From: Dehalococcoidia bacterium
GTDB taxonomy: Bacteria > Chloroflexota > Dehalococcoidia > Lucifugimonadales > HRBIN23
Length of the DNA: 64,000 nt
Direction: 5' to 3'
NCBI GenBank assembly: GCA_025060295.1
Contig: JANXCH010000003.1
Location: 1-64,000 of the forward strand
The notes beneath the pieces were generated by a model. The model searched no databases. It saw only the letters and a list, made by a program, of their open reading frames with translations, and was not told the origin of the DNA. Position 1 is the first letter of the stretch; the number at the start of each line of letters is the position of its first letter. Of the stretch, positions 27,411 through 36,271 are shown one piece after another. A program made the position numbers and the translations under genes.

Positions 27411-28885
27411 GCCACCTTCCCCTTCTGGTGCCCGTCGTCTACCTGGTGTTTTCCTTGCTGTCGGTGCTGGGGGGCTTGTGGCGTCGCTCCCTGGGGTATG
27501 CCCTGGCATTGGTGGGGGCGGGGGTGTGTGTGCCCCTGGCCCTGTGGGGGCTATTTCAGGCCTTGAGCCAAGGACGCATCCGCTACGCCCTGGGGGGATG
27601 GCCACCCCCCTTCGGGATTGAATATGTCCTTGACCCGTTGGCGGGATTGCTGTGTGCCCTCATCGCCACTATTGGGCTGGTGGTCTTGGTCTACGCTCGT
27701 TGGTCGGTGGCGCGGGAGGTGCCCGAAAAGGCCCCGCTCCTGTATCCTGTCGCCCTGCTCCTGCTGTCGGGGTTGACGGGGATTGTGGTAACGGGCGACC
27801 TGTTTAACCTGTTCGTGTTCCTAGAGATCGCCTCCCTCTCCGCCTACGCCCTGTTGGCCACGGGGCGGGGCTTAGCCCCTCTGGCCGCCTTCCGTTACCT
27901 CATGATGGGGATGATCGCAGGGAGTTTCTACCTGCTGGGGGTGGGTTTCCTGTACTTCTCCACAGGGTCGTTGAACATGGCCGATGTGGCGGAGCGTTTG
28001 GAGCCTTTGGCGGGTTCCCGGGCGGTGGCGGCAGCAGCGCTCCTGATGGCGCTGGGTTTGGGGCTGAAGATGGCCCTGTTTCCCCTGCACCTGTGGCTCC
28101 CCGATGCCTACACCTACGCCCCCTCGGCGGTTACGGGCCTCATCGCCCCAGTCATGACCAAAGTGGCGGGCTACGCCCTCATCCGCCTCACCCTGGATGT
28201 ATTCGGCCCCGCCTACATGACGGAGAGGGTGCCCCTGCTGCCTGTGGTGGGGTGGCTGGCGGCGGGGGGCATCTTGGTGGGGTCGGTGATGGCCATCGCC
28301 CAGACGGACTTCCGACGCATGTTGGCCTATAGCAGTGTGGGGCAGGTGGCCTATGTGGCGCTAGGACTAGGGCTGGGCAACCCGATGGGCCTGGTCGGTG
28401 CCCTTCTCCACACCCTGAATCACGCCTTCATGAAGGGGTGCCTGTTCCTGGTAGCCGGAGGTGTTTTTTACCGGGAGGGGGTAACGGAGGTGCCCCACTA
28501 TGCCGGGTTGGGGCGCACCATGCCCTGGACGATGGCTGCCCTCACAGTGGGGGCTGTGGGGATGATCGGCATCCCCCCCACGGCGGGGTTCTTCAGCAAA
28601 TGGTATCTGGTGCTGGGGGCGCTGGACGCCCGCAACTGGGTTTTCGTGGGGGTAATCCTGGTGAGCAGTTTGCTCACCGCCGTCTACTTCTTCCGCGTCC
28701 TCGAACAGGTCTATACCGCACCCCGCCCGGCGGATATGCCCGCTGCGCCCCACAGTGACCCGCCCCTGGGAATGCTGGTGCCTATCCTTGTATTGGGGGC
28801 GGGTGTGCTGGTGCTGGGGCTGATTAACAGCCTGATCGTGACCCATGTGTTGCAACGGGTGGCGGCCCCCCTTGCTGGAGGCTAG
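27407..28885 (+). CDS. mrpD: MrpD/NuoN-like proton-pumping antiporter subunit (MbhH position)
   Basis: A 492-aa, about 14-helix protein of the NuoL/M/N family. It has a Glu in helix 5 (FNLFVFLEIASLSAYALLA), a transport Lys in helix 7 (LGLGLKMALFPLHLWLPDAYTYAPSAVTGLIAP) and TDFRRMLAYSSVGQVAYV with a following His-containing helix (LNHAFMKGCLFLVAGG). The pump machinery looks intact. It starts at TTG, overlapping mrpC. Confidence 0.92.
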   Translation: MSHLPLLVPVVYLVFSLLSVLGGLWRRSLGYALALVGAGVCVPLALWGLFQALSQGRIRYALGGWPPPFGIEYVLDPLAGLLCALIATIGLVVLVYARWSVAREVPEKAPLLYPVALLLLSGLTGIVVTGDLFNLFVFLEIASLSAYALLATGRGLAPLAAFRYLMMGMIAGSFYLLGVGFLYFSTGSLNMADVAERLEPLAGSRAVAAAALLMALGLGLKMALFPLHLWLPDAYTYAPSAVTGLIAPVMTKVAGYALIRLTLDVFGPAYMTERVPLLPVVGWLAAGGILVGSVMAIAQTDFRRMLAYSSVGQVAYVALGLGLGNPMGLVGALLHTLNHAFMKGCLFLVAGGVFYREGVTEVPHYAGLGRTMPWTMAALTVGAVGMIGIPPTAGFFSKWYLVLGALDARNWVFVGVILVSSLLTAVYFFRVLEQVYTAPRPADMPAAPHSDPPLGMLVPILVLGAGVLVLGLINSLIVTHVLQRVAAPLAGG

Positions 28886-28909
28886 CGCCCGCCGAAGGAG
28901 CCTGATGCG

Positions 28910-30403
28910 ATGGAGACGCTTGTCCACTGGGGCCCGCTTCTGGCCGTGCTCATCTCCCTGGGGGCAGCGGGTCTCATCGTGCTGTCGGGGCGGAACCCCA
29001 ACCTGCGGGAGGCGTGGACGCTCCTGGCGGCGGGGGGGAAGTTGGCCATCCTGCTGGCCATGCTCCCCACCGTGCTGAAGGAGGGGGCGACACCCCTCCT
29101 CTCCACCCTGGAGTTGGCCCCCGGCCTGTCCCTGGCCCTGCACGCCGATGCCCTGGGGATGCTGTTCGGCCTCTCCGCCTCGTTTCTGTGGGTACTGACC
29201 TCCTTCTACTCCATCGGATATATGCGGGGGCTGGGGGAGCACAAGCAGACCCGCTACTTCGCCAGTTTCGCCGTGTGCCTATCGGCCACGATGGGCATCG
29301 CCTTTGCGGGCAACCTGTTGACCCTCTTGGTGTTTTACGAGGTGTTGACCATCGCCACCTACCCCCTGGTGATTCACAAGGAGACGCCCGAGGCCATGGC
29401 GGCGGGGCGCAAGTACCTGGTCTATTTGCTGACGGCGGGGGTGGTGCTCCTACTGGGGGTGGCGTGGACGGTGGCCCTGGCAGGCACAGGCACCTTCACC
29501 CCTGGGGGCTTTCTGGAGGGGAAGGCATCGCCGACTGTGCTATTGGTGCTGTTCCTGCTGTTCTTCCTGGGGTTTGGGGTGAAGGCGGCGGTGATGCCCC
29601 TGCACAGTTGGCTCCCGGCGGCCATGGTGGCCCCCACGCCGGTGAGCGCCCTACTGCACGCTGTGGCAGTGGTGAAGGCGGGGGTGTTCGGCATTGCGCG
29701 GACGGTGGGGTTTGTGTTTGGCCCCCCAGTGGTGGAGGCCGTCGGGGCGGTGCCGGTGGCATCGGCCCTGGCGGGGGCGACGCTGGTAACGGCGTCGGTG
29801 CTAGCCCTGCGCCAGGACAGCATCAAGTTGCGGCTGGCTTACTCCACCGTGGGCCACCTCTCCTATGCGGTGCTGGGGTTAGTGCTCCTCGTCCCCAGCG
29901 GGTGGACCGGGGGCCTGTTTCATATGGTCAGCCATGCCGCGATGAAGATCACCCTCTTCTTTGTGGCGGGGGCGATTTATGTCAAGACCCACGTGGAGCG
30001 GGTGAGCGACCTGGACGGCCTGGGACGCCAGATGCCCTGGACGTTGGGGGCCTTCGCTGTGGCGTCGGTAGGCTTGGCAGGTTTGCCCCCCGTGGCGGGG
30101 TTCGTCAGTAAGTGGTTTCTGGCCCTGGGGACGCTGGACAGCGGATATGCTGTCTACCTGGCCCTGCTCATGGTGAGCGGGCTGTTGAATGCGGCGTACC
30201 TGTTCCCTATCCCGGTGCGGGGGTTCCTGCGTCCTGCGGGGCACTCGGCGCGGAGGGATGAGGCCAACCCCCTGTTGTTGGTGCCGGTGCTTTTGGCCTG
30301 TGCCTTGAGCGTCATCTTGGGGTTAGCCCCCAACATCCCCTTTCCCTTGTTCACCCTGGTGGAGCGAGCCACCACTGCCGTGCTGAACGGGGGTGGGCCG
30401 TGA
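28910..30403 (+). CDS. Second NuoL/M/N-like antiporter subunit
   Basis: A 497-aa, about 14-helix protein: LTLLVFYEVLTIATYPLVIH (helix-5 Glu), FGVKAAVMPLHSWLPAAMVAPTPVSALLHAVAVVKAGVFGIARTV (helix-7 Lys and the MrpA/NuoL-like T-P-V-S-A-L-L-H-A-V segment), DSIKLRLAYSTVGHLSYA and SHAAMKITLFFVAGAI. The S-A-L-L-H motif makes it closer to NuoL/MrpA than the preceding gene. It starts 24 nt after mrpD. Confidence 0.9.
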   Translation: METLVHWGPLLAVLISLGAAGLIVLSGRNPNLREAWTLLAAGGKLAILLAMLPTVLKEGATPLLSTLELAPGLSLALHADALGMLFGLSASFLWVLTSFYSIGYMRGLGEHKQTRYFASFAVCLSATMGIAFAGNLLTLLVFYEVLTIATYPLVIHKETPEAMAAGRKYLVYLLTAGVVLLLGVAWTVALAGTGTFTPGGFLEGKASPTVLLVLFLLFFLGFGVKAAVMPLHSWLPAAMVAPTPVSALLHAVAVVKAGVFGIARTVGFVFGPPVVEAVGAVPVASALAGATLVTASVLALRQDSIKLRLAYSTVGHLSYAVLGLVLLVPSGWTGGLFHMVSHAAMKITLFFVAGAIYVKTHVERVSDLDGLGRQMPWTLGAFAVASVGLAGLPPVAGFVSKWFLALGTLDSGYAVYLALLMVSGLLNAAYLFPIPVRGFLRPAGHSARRDEANPLLLVPVLLACALSVILGLAPNIPFPLFTLVERATTAVLNGGGP

Positions 30404-30642
30404 GCCGATGGGCATCCCTGCTTGGAGTGGCTTTGGCTTTGGGGGTGGCGGTCGGGCTGGACCTGTGGGTGCGGGCGGGGAAATATGCGACGTGGTGGGG
30501 ACGGATGCCGGGGGTTTATGCCCTGCTGGGCCTGTTCGGGAGCATCGGTATGGTCTGGTTGTGTAAGACGGTGGCCCACCGCTGGCTGGAGCGCCCCCTC
30601 TCCTACTACGGCGACGACAGGGAGGCTCACGAGGATGAGTAA
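30400..30642 (+). CDS. Small two-helix membrane protein of the antiporter operon
   Basis: An 80-aa protein with two hydrophobic stretches (about residues 5-24 and 38-58) and an acidic C-terminus (DDREAHEDE). The GTG start overlaps the previous stop and its own end overlaps the next ATG, so it is translationally embedded. I do not recognise a family. Its position suggests an accessory subunit between the second and third pump subunits. Confidence 0.75.
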   Translation: MSRWASLLGVALALGVAVGLDLWVRAGKYATWWGRMPGVYALLGLFGSIGMVWLCKTVAHRWLERPLSYYGDDREAHEDE

Positions 30643-32398
30643 CCTCCCCCTGCCCGTCCTTTTCTATGGTGTCGCCCTGCTCCTGCCCGCCCTCCCTCGT
30701 CCCCTGCGGGCGTGGGCGTGTTTAGTGCCGCCGGCGGTGGCGTTAGCCGTTCTGGTGGCGTGGGAGCCGGGGCAAGTGCTCCTTTGGCGCTTCCTGACCC
30801 TCACTCTGGTGGTGCAGAGGGTAGATGGCCTGAGCCTGGCGTTCGGATATGTGTTCGCCCTGTTCGGTCTGCTGGCGGGTCTATATGCTTTACACCTGCG
30901 GGATACACCTCAGCAGGTGGCCAGCCTGGTGTATGTGGGGAGTGCCTTGGGAGCCGTGTTGGCGGGCGACCTGTTTACCCTGCTGGTGTTCTGGGAGGCG
31001 ATGGCGTTGGCGTCCACCTATCTGATTTGGGCGCGGGGGACGCCCAGTGCCCGCCGTGCAGGGATGCGCTACCTGTTTGTCCACCTAGCCGGGGGGAGCC
31101 TGCTGATGGCCGGGGCTGTGCTCCACTGGCACGCTACCGGCTCCCTCTACTTCGGCCCCCTGGAGGGGGGCATAGGGGCGTGGTGCATCCTCCTGGCCTT
31201 TGCCATCAACGCCGCCATCCCGCCCTTGCACGCCTGGCTCCCCGACTCCTACCCCCAGGGGACGGTAACGGGGAGTGTGTTCCTGAGCGCTTTCACCACC
31301 AAGGCGGCGGTGTATGCGCTGGCGCGGGGCTTCGCTGGATGGGAGGTGCTGATATGGGTGGGGGCAGTGATGGCGGTGTATGGGGTGCTGTTCACCATCG
31401 TGGAGAACGACATACGGGGTATCCTGTCCTACCACATCGTGAGCCAGGTGGGGTATATGGTCGCCAGCGTGGGTGTGGGGGGCCCCAGCGGTGTCAACGG
31501 AGCCACAGCCCACGCTGTGGCCAATATCCTCTTTAAGGGCTTGCTGTTCATGGCGACGGGGGCGGTGGTGTATGCCACGGGCGCCAGCCGGTTGACCCAG
31601 GTGGGGGGGCTCCTGCGCCCTTTGCCGTGGGTGCTGGCGCTGTATATGGTGGGGGCCTGTTCCATCTCCGGGGTGCCCCTATTTAGTGGGTTCATCTCCA
31701 AATCCCTGGTCATCCACGCCGTTGAAAAAGCCCGCTACGACGCGGCGGCCTTGATGCTGTACCTGGCGGCCGTGGGAACCTTTTTGAGCATCGGGTTGAA
31801 ACTGCCGTGGCTGGCGTGGTGGCGTCCCGCGCCCGGACCGGTGGAGGTGCGCCCCGTCCCGCCCAATATGTATGTGGGCATGGTGCTCGCCTCGGTAATC
31901 AACATCGTCGTGGGCATTTATCCCCAGGCGTTGTACGGGGTGCTACCCTTTGCTGTGGATTACCAGCCGTATACTCTCCCCCACCTGGTGGAGACGGTGC
32001 AGGTGTTGGGGTTCACGGCTGTAGGGTTTGGTCTGGTGCGGGGCCTCCTGAAGGCGACGCCGACCATTACTTTGGACACCGACTGGTTCTACCGCCGGCC
32101 GGGACGGGTGCTCTTTGACCTGATAGTGGATGGGGTGAATGGCCTGTTCGGGGGGGTAGAGCGGGTAACCCTGCGGGGAGTAGGGGCCCTTGTGCAAGCC
32201 AGCCGCAATCCCATCGGCACACTGGTGCGCGCCGCAGAGGTTCTCCGCCCGCGGGGGCGTTTAGCGCAAGGGGCTTCTAACCCTTCGGAGCCTTCCGCCT
32301 ACGACCCAGACCGCTATCGCCTGCCCATAGGGGTGCTGGGCCTGCTGCTTCTGGCCCTGTTTGTGGCGGTGATGGTGTGGCTGTGGTGGATGGGGTAG
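30635..32398 (+). CDS. Third NuoL/M/N-like antiporter subunit with C-terminal extension
   Basis: A 587-aa protein: FTLLVFWEAMALASTYLIW (helix-5 Glu), LLAFAINAAIPPLHAWLPDSYPQGTVTGSVFLSAFTTKAAVYALARG, NDIRGILSYHIVSQVGYM and HAVANILFKGLLFMATGAV. In the usual helix-7 'x-x-K-x-A-x-x-P-L-H' segment the Lys position is Ala/Asn (FAINAAIPPLH), a possible loss of one pump residue. The last 130 residues form an amphipathic region and a final helix (IGVLGLLLLALFVAVMVWLWW), recalling the NuoL lateral arm plus anchor. ATG overlaps the small gene. Last gene of the operon. Confidence 0.88.
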   Translation: MSNLPLPVLFYGVALLLPALPRPLRAWACLVPPAVALAVLVAWEPGQVLLWRFLTLTLVVQRVDGLSLAFGYVFALFGLLAGLYALHLRDTPQQVASLVYVGSALGAVLAGDLFTLLVFWEAMALASTYLIWARGTPSARRAGMRYLFVHLAGGSLLMAGAVLHWHATGSLYFGPLEGGIGAWCILLAFAINAAIPPLHAWLPDSYPQGTVTGSVFLSAFTTKAAVYALARGFAGWEVLIWVGAVMAVYGVLFTIVENDIRGILSYHIVSQVGYMVASVGVGGPSGVNGATAHAVANILFKGLLFMATGAVVYATGASRLTQVGGLLRPLPWVLALYMVGACSISGVPLFSGFISKSLVIHAVEKARYDAAALMLYLAAVGTFLSIGLKLPWLAWWRPAPGPVEVRPVPPNMYVGMVLASVINIVVGIYPQALYGVLPFAVDYQPYTLPHLVETVQVLGFTAVGFGLVRGLLKATPTITLDTDWFYRRPGRVLFDLIVDGVNGLFGGVERVTLRGVGALVQASRNPIGTLVRAAEVLRPRGRLAQGASNPSEPSAYDPDRYRLPIGVLGLLLLALFVAVMVWLWWMG

Positions 32399-32438
32399 GC
32401 CGTCCACCCGCGGAGCGCGGTGGAGGGAGAAGGCAGAT

Positions 32439-32444
32439 TATAAT
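32439..32444 (+). promoter_or_regulatory. Perfect -10 element of the restriction-modification genes
   Basis: TATAAT at 32439-32444 stands 60 bp before the methyltransferase start, in a short gap. No good -35 is seen at 16-18 bp, so activation by another factor is possible. Confidence 0.5.
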
Positions 32445-32465
32445 AGGGTCAGCAGTGCCACGCGG

Positions 32466-32484
32466 GCGGGGGGTAACCCCCCGC
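32466..32484 (+). other. 8-bp perfect hairpin in the methyltransferase leader
   Basis: GCGGGGGG (32466-32473), loop TAA, CCCCCCGC (32477-32484), flanked by CAGT (32453-32456) and ACTG (32485-32488). It lies between the -10 box and the start codon, so it would be in the 5' leader RNA or act as a DNA palindrome. Confidence 0.6.
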
Positions 32485-32503
32485 ACTGCAGGGAACACCG
32501 AGG

Positions 32504-33430
32504 ATGCAGACACGGCGTCGGCGTGAAGGAACACGCACCAGCGTTTTCGGCTCGCCCGGGCGCTTCGGGCACGACTCCACGCCTTTCTACGCCAGTCGGC
32601 TGTATGAGGGGTTGCCACAGGAGCGCCGAGTGGCTTATCAGGAGAATCCCCTCCCCACCGAAGCGGTAAACCGTATCTTCTGTAAGTCCAGCGAGAGCAT
32701 GGAGGAACTCCCCGATTGCAGTGTCCACCTCATGGTTACTTCGCCACCCTACAATGTGGGCAAAGAGTACGATGAGGACTTGACCCTAGACGAGTATCGG
32801 GCCTTCCTGCGCCGGGTGATGCGGGAGGTTTACCGGGTGTTGGTGCCAGGGGGCCGTGTCTGCTTCAATATCGCCAACCTGGGCCGCCGCCCCTACTTAC
32901 CGCTCCACGCATTCCTCATCCAAGACTTCCTGGATCTGGGCTTTTTGATGCGGGGGGAAATCATTTGGGATAAAGCCAGCAGTGCTAGTCCCTCCACGGC
33001 CTGGGGCAGTTGGCAATCGCCGGCGAACCCCACTCTGCGTGATACCCACGAATACATCCTGGTGTTCTCCAAAGAGACCTTCACACGCCCTCGCCCCTCG
33101 GGGCGGGAGCCGACCTTGACCCCCCAGGAGTTCCTGGAGTTCACCAAGAGCGTGTGGCGCTTCCCCGCGGAACCAGCCACCAAAGTGGGGCATCCCGCTC
33201 CCTTCCCCGTAGAACTCCCCTACCGGTGCATTCAACTGTATACCTACTCGGGGGAAGTGGTGTTAGACCCCTTCATGGGGAGTGGGAGCACCGCCTTGGC
33301 AGCGTTGAAAACAGGACGGATGTATGTGGGCTACGAAGTCAACCCTGAATATTGCCACCTGGCCCTCAACCGTATCAGTGCCTGCAAGGTGGCCTTGCCC
33401 GGCCTCCTCACCACTGGTCAAAACGCATGA
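32504..33430 (+). CDS. Beta-class DNA methyltransferase of a type II restriction-modification pair
   Basis: A 308-aa SAM-dependent amino-methyltransferase. Motif IV VTSPPYNVGKEYDED is at residues 78-92, target-recognition region between, and FxGxG motif DPFMGSGSTALAALKTGRMYVGYEVNPEY near residue 260: order IV then I, class beta. TSPPY fits N4-cytosine or N6-adenine enzymes. It carries about 55 extra N-terminal residues; another start is not evident. The stop overlaps the ATG of the next gene (ATGA), the tight coupling expected for a modification enzyme and its partner nuclease. Confidence 0.9.
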   Translation: MQTRRRREGTRTSVFGSPGRFGHDSTPFYASRLYEGLPQERRVAYQENPLPTEAVNRIFCKSSESMEELPDCSVHLMVTSPPYNVGKEYDEDLTLDEYRAFLRRVMREVYRVLVPGGRVCFNIANLGRRPYLPLHAFLIQDFLDLGFLMRGEIIWDKASSASPSTAWGSWQSPANPTLRDTHEYILVFSKETFTRPRPSGREPTLTPQEFLEFTKSVWRFPAEPATKVGHPAPFPVELPYRCIQLYTYSGEVVLDPFMGSGSTALAALKTGRMYVGYEVNPEYCHLALNRISACKVALPGLLTTGQNA

Positions 33431-34035
33431 ATCCCACCGTTCTCGCCTTTTTGCAAGACCCTCAAAAAGTCTCGATCATCCGCAACAAGTTACCTCTAGC
33501 CTTTGAAATCTGCGACAGCCGCTTGCCGGGGAACCCCGCGGTGGGCATCTTGCGGGAGCACGTGGTAGTGGCTCTGTTCATCGCCTTCCTGGGTGAAGAC
33601 CGCGTCAAAAAGGCCACCTCAGGTGTCGCACCTGATGTAGACTGTTATGTGGACGGATTGCCCCTGTCCATTAAGACGATTACTGGAAGCGGGGAAGTCC
33701 GTTCCAAATGGACGACCACACCTGGGAAAGTGGAGGAGTTCCTGACCATCTTCCATCCCACCGCTGATATCTTACTCTTCCAAATACGCTGGAATGCTGA
33801 GGGTGCTATATACTTTATCCCTATAGAAGCCCAAAAAGATATTTTCCATCGCCTGCAAGAGCGTTATTTCACCTACCGAGGTGAAACAAACACCCGTGGT
33901 GTGAGTTTTTCTCGGGAGGCCGTGAGCGAGTTTATAGGTCATCCTCAAACCTTTTCTCTCCCTATTTTCTGGCACCGTTCCGGCTCTGTCCAGAATCCCT
34001 ACCAGGAATGGGTGCGTTTCTGGCGCAACCCGTAA
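33427..34035 (+). CDS. Putative type II restriction endonuclease (ThaI-like)
   Basis: A 202-aa protein translated from the ATG overlapping the methyltransferase stop. It contains REHVVVALFIAFLGED followed by APDVDCYVDGLPLSIKTITGSG: P-D at 69-70 and S-I-K at 81-83, a PD-(D/E)xK-type nuclease core in which the second acidic residue is Ser. Spacing and context resemble the ThaI family (CGCG cutters), but that rests on recall, not a search. Codon use is slightly more AT-rich than the neighbours, as is common for mobile restriction genes. Confidence 0.72.
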   Translation: MNPTVLAFLQDPQKVSIIRNKLPLAFEICDSRLPGNPAVGILREHVVVALFIAFLGEDRVKKATSGVAPDVDCYVDGLPLSIKTITGSGEVRSKWTTTPGKVEEFLTIFHPTADILLFQIRWNAEGAIYFIPIEAQKDIFHRLQERYFTYRGETNTRGVSFSREAVSEFIGHPQTFSLPIFWHRSGSVQNPYQEWVRFWRNP

Positions 34036-34047
34036 GGTGAGGTGCCC

Positions 34048-36249
34048 ATGCCCGTGCCCCGTGAAGTGCTAGAGGAGATCGCCCTCACACCCGACGAGTA
34101 TGCCCTTATCTGCCGCGGTTTAGGGCGGGAGCCGAACCCCCTGGAACTGGGCATGTTCGCCGCCCTCTGGTCGGAGCACTGCGGCTACAAGCACTCCAAA
34201 AACCTCCTCAAGCGCCTCCCCTCGGCTTCCCCCCGCCTTTTGGTGCGCCCCGGCGAGGAGAACGCCGGCGTGGTGGACATCGGCCACGGCTGGGCCATCG
34301 CCATGAAGATTGAATCCCACAACCACCCCTCGGCGGTGGAGCCTTTCCAGGGGGCCGCCACCGGCGTGGGGGGCATCGTGCGGGACATCCTCACCATGGG
34401 CGCACGCCCCATCGCCCTGCTCAACTCCCTGCGCTTCGGCCCTCTGTCCGATCCCCGCTCCCGCTACCTCTACCGCGGCGTGGTGGGGGGCATCTCCTGG
34501 TATGGCAACTGCATCGGCGTCCCCGATGTGGGGGGCGAGGTGTTCTTCTCCCCCGCCTACGCCAAAAACCCCCTGGTGAACGCCATGTGCGTGGGCCTCC
34601 TGCGGGCCGACCGCCTGGTACGGGCACGGGCCAGCGAGCCGGGCAGTTTCCTGATGCTGGTAGGGGCCGATACGGGACGCGACGGCATCCACGGGGCCTC
34701 GGCCCTGGCGTCCCGCACTTTCACCGGCGAGCGGGAACTGCGCCCCACCGTCCAGGTGGGTAACCCCTTCCTGGAGAAGGTGCTCATTGAGGCTTGCCTG
34801 GAAGCCCTGGAGCGCTGTTGGGATGGCATCGTGGGGATGCAGGACCTGGGAGCCGCAGGCCTCACCAGCGCCACCGTGGAGAGCGCCGGGCGCGGCGGAT
34901 GCGGGGTGCGTGTGGACGTCTCCCGCGTCCCCCGCCGCGAACAGGGGATGACACCCTACGAGGTCATGCTCTCCGAATCCCAGGAGCGCATGCTGGTCAT
35001 CGTCCGCCGAGGGTGGGAAGAACGCCTCACAACCGTCTTCGCCAAGTGGGACCTGACCTCGGCCATCGTGGGGGAGGTAACGGACGATGGCCTGGTGCGT
35101 GTCTACGACGGCTCCCACCTGGAGGGGGTGGTGCCCATCCGTCTGCTGGTGGACGCCCCCCGCTACGACCTCCACCCCCAAAAACCGGAGTGGCTCACCG
35201 CCCTGCAACGGGAAGACCTCTCGGCCCTCCCCGAACCGCCCCTTTCCCCCACCCAGGCACTCCTGCGCCTGTTGGCTTCCCCTAACATCGCCAGCCGCGA
35301 GCCTATTTATCGCCAGTATGACCACCAGGTGCTTATCAACACCGTTGTCCCCCCGGGGGCGGCCGACGCGGCGGTGCTCCGCATTAAGGGCACCCCCACC
35401 CGTATCGCCCTGGCCTGCGACGGCAACGGCCGCTTGACCTTCCTGGACCCCCGGGCCGGGGGGGCCATTTCTGTTGCCGAGGCGTGCCGCAACCTGGCAT
35501 GCGTGGGCGCCGAGCCCGTCGCCCTCACCGATGGCCTCAACTTCGGCGACCCCGAACGTCCCGTGGTGGCCTACCAGATGGAGGAGTGTATCACCGGCAT
35601 GGCCGAGGCCTGCCGTGCCCTGGGCGTGCCCATCATCAGCGGGAATGTGAGCCTCTATAACGAGACCGACAGCCAGCCCATTTACCCCACGGCGATGGTG
35701 GGGGCACTGGGGCTTCTGGAACGCCACACCACCGCCGCCTTCCGCCACGAGGGGGATGTGGTATTCCTGTTGGGAGCCGACGCCATACGGGGAGACCCCT
35801 CCACCCTGGCGGGCAGCGAGTTCCTTGAGGTGGTCTACGGCAAGGTGGCCGGCCGCCCCACCATTGACCTTAACCTAGAGGCCCGTGTGCAGCGCCTGTG
35901 CCGTCGGGCTGTGGGGCTGGGCCTCCTCTCCTCCGCCCACGACTGCTCCGAAGGGGGACTGGCAGTGGCCCTGGCGGAATGCGCTATCCTGGGGGAGAAG
36001 GGCTTCCGCGGGAGTTTCCCAATCCAGGGGCATTGGGCACCCGCTCTGTTCGGAGAAGCCCAAAGCCGTATCGTCGTCTCCCTGGCCGAGGCCCAGGTGC
36101 CTGCCCTCCTGGGGCTGGCCCAGGAGGAGGGGGTGCCCCTCCTGCGCTTGGGACAGGTGGGGGGCGATCGATTTATGATCCCCCCCCTGATAGATGTGCC
36201 CCTGGATGTCCTGCAGCGCGCCTGGCGGAGTGGGCTGGAGGTGCCCTAG
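34048..36249 (+). CDS. purL: Phosphoribosylformylglycinamidine synthase subunit PurL
   Basis: A 733-aa, short-type FGAM synthase large subunit for the fourth step of purine synthesis (FGAR + ATP + ammonia to FGAM). Visible: LGMFAALWSEHCGYKHSK, KIESHNHPSAVEPFQGAATGVGGIVRDILTMGARPIA (ATP/FGAR loop), GMQDLGAAGLTSATVE, SESQERMLV and SAHDCSEGGLAVALAE. The short type needs PurQ and PurS for ammonia delivery; neither is in the window. ATG 34048 is preferred over GTG 34042 for its GAGGT upstream. Confidence 0.96.
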   Translation: MPVPREVLEEIALTPDEYALICRGLGREPNPLELGMFAALWSEHCGYKHSKNLLKRLPSASPRLLVRPGEENAGVVDIGHGWAIAMKIESHNHPSAVEPFQGAATGVGGIVRDILTMGARPIALLNSLRFGPLSDPRSRYLYRGVVGGISWYGNCIGVPDVGGEVFFSPAYAKNPLVNAMCVGLLRADRLVRARASEPGSFLMLVGADTGRDGIHGASALASRTFTGERELRPTVQVGNPFLEKVLIEACLEALERCWDGIVGMQDLGAAGLTSATVESAGRGGCGVRVDVSRVPRREQGMTPYEVMLSESQERMLVIVRRGWEERLTTVFAKWDLTSAIVGEVTDDGLVRVYDGSHLEGVVPIRLLVDAPRYDLHPQKPEWLTALQREDLSALPEPPLSPTQALLRLLASPNIASREPIYRQYDHQVLINTVVPPGAADAAVLRIKGTPTRIALACDGNGRLTFLDPRAGGAISVAEACRNLACVGAEPVALTDGLNFGDPERPVVAYQMEECITGMAEACRALGVPIISGNVSLYNETDSQPIYPTAMVGALGLLERHTTAAFRHEGDVVFLLGADAIRGDPSTLAGSEFLEVVYGKVAGRPTIDLNLEARVQRLCRRAVGLGLLSSAHDCSEGGLAVALAECAILGEKGFRGSFPIQGHWAPALFGEAQSRIVVSLAEAQVPALLGLAQEEGVPLLRLGQVGGDRFMIPPLIDVPLDVLQRAWRSGLEVP

Positions 36250-36271
36250 ACCATTCTCCCGGGGGAGGCCT

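Noticed and set aside
24902-32398. Complex I (nuo) or an energy-converting hydrogenase operon
   Set aside because: NuoL/M/N/K-like subunits are present, but no NADH, quinone, NiFe or iron-sulfur subunits; E, F, G and MnhB subunits mark an Mrp/Mbh antiporter.
34120-35748. A 542-codon minus-strand frame opposite purL
   Set aside because: Lies wholly within purL, low-complexity His/Gly/Val composition, no recognisable domain or start signal.
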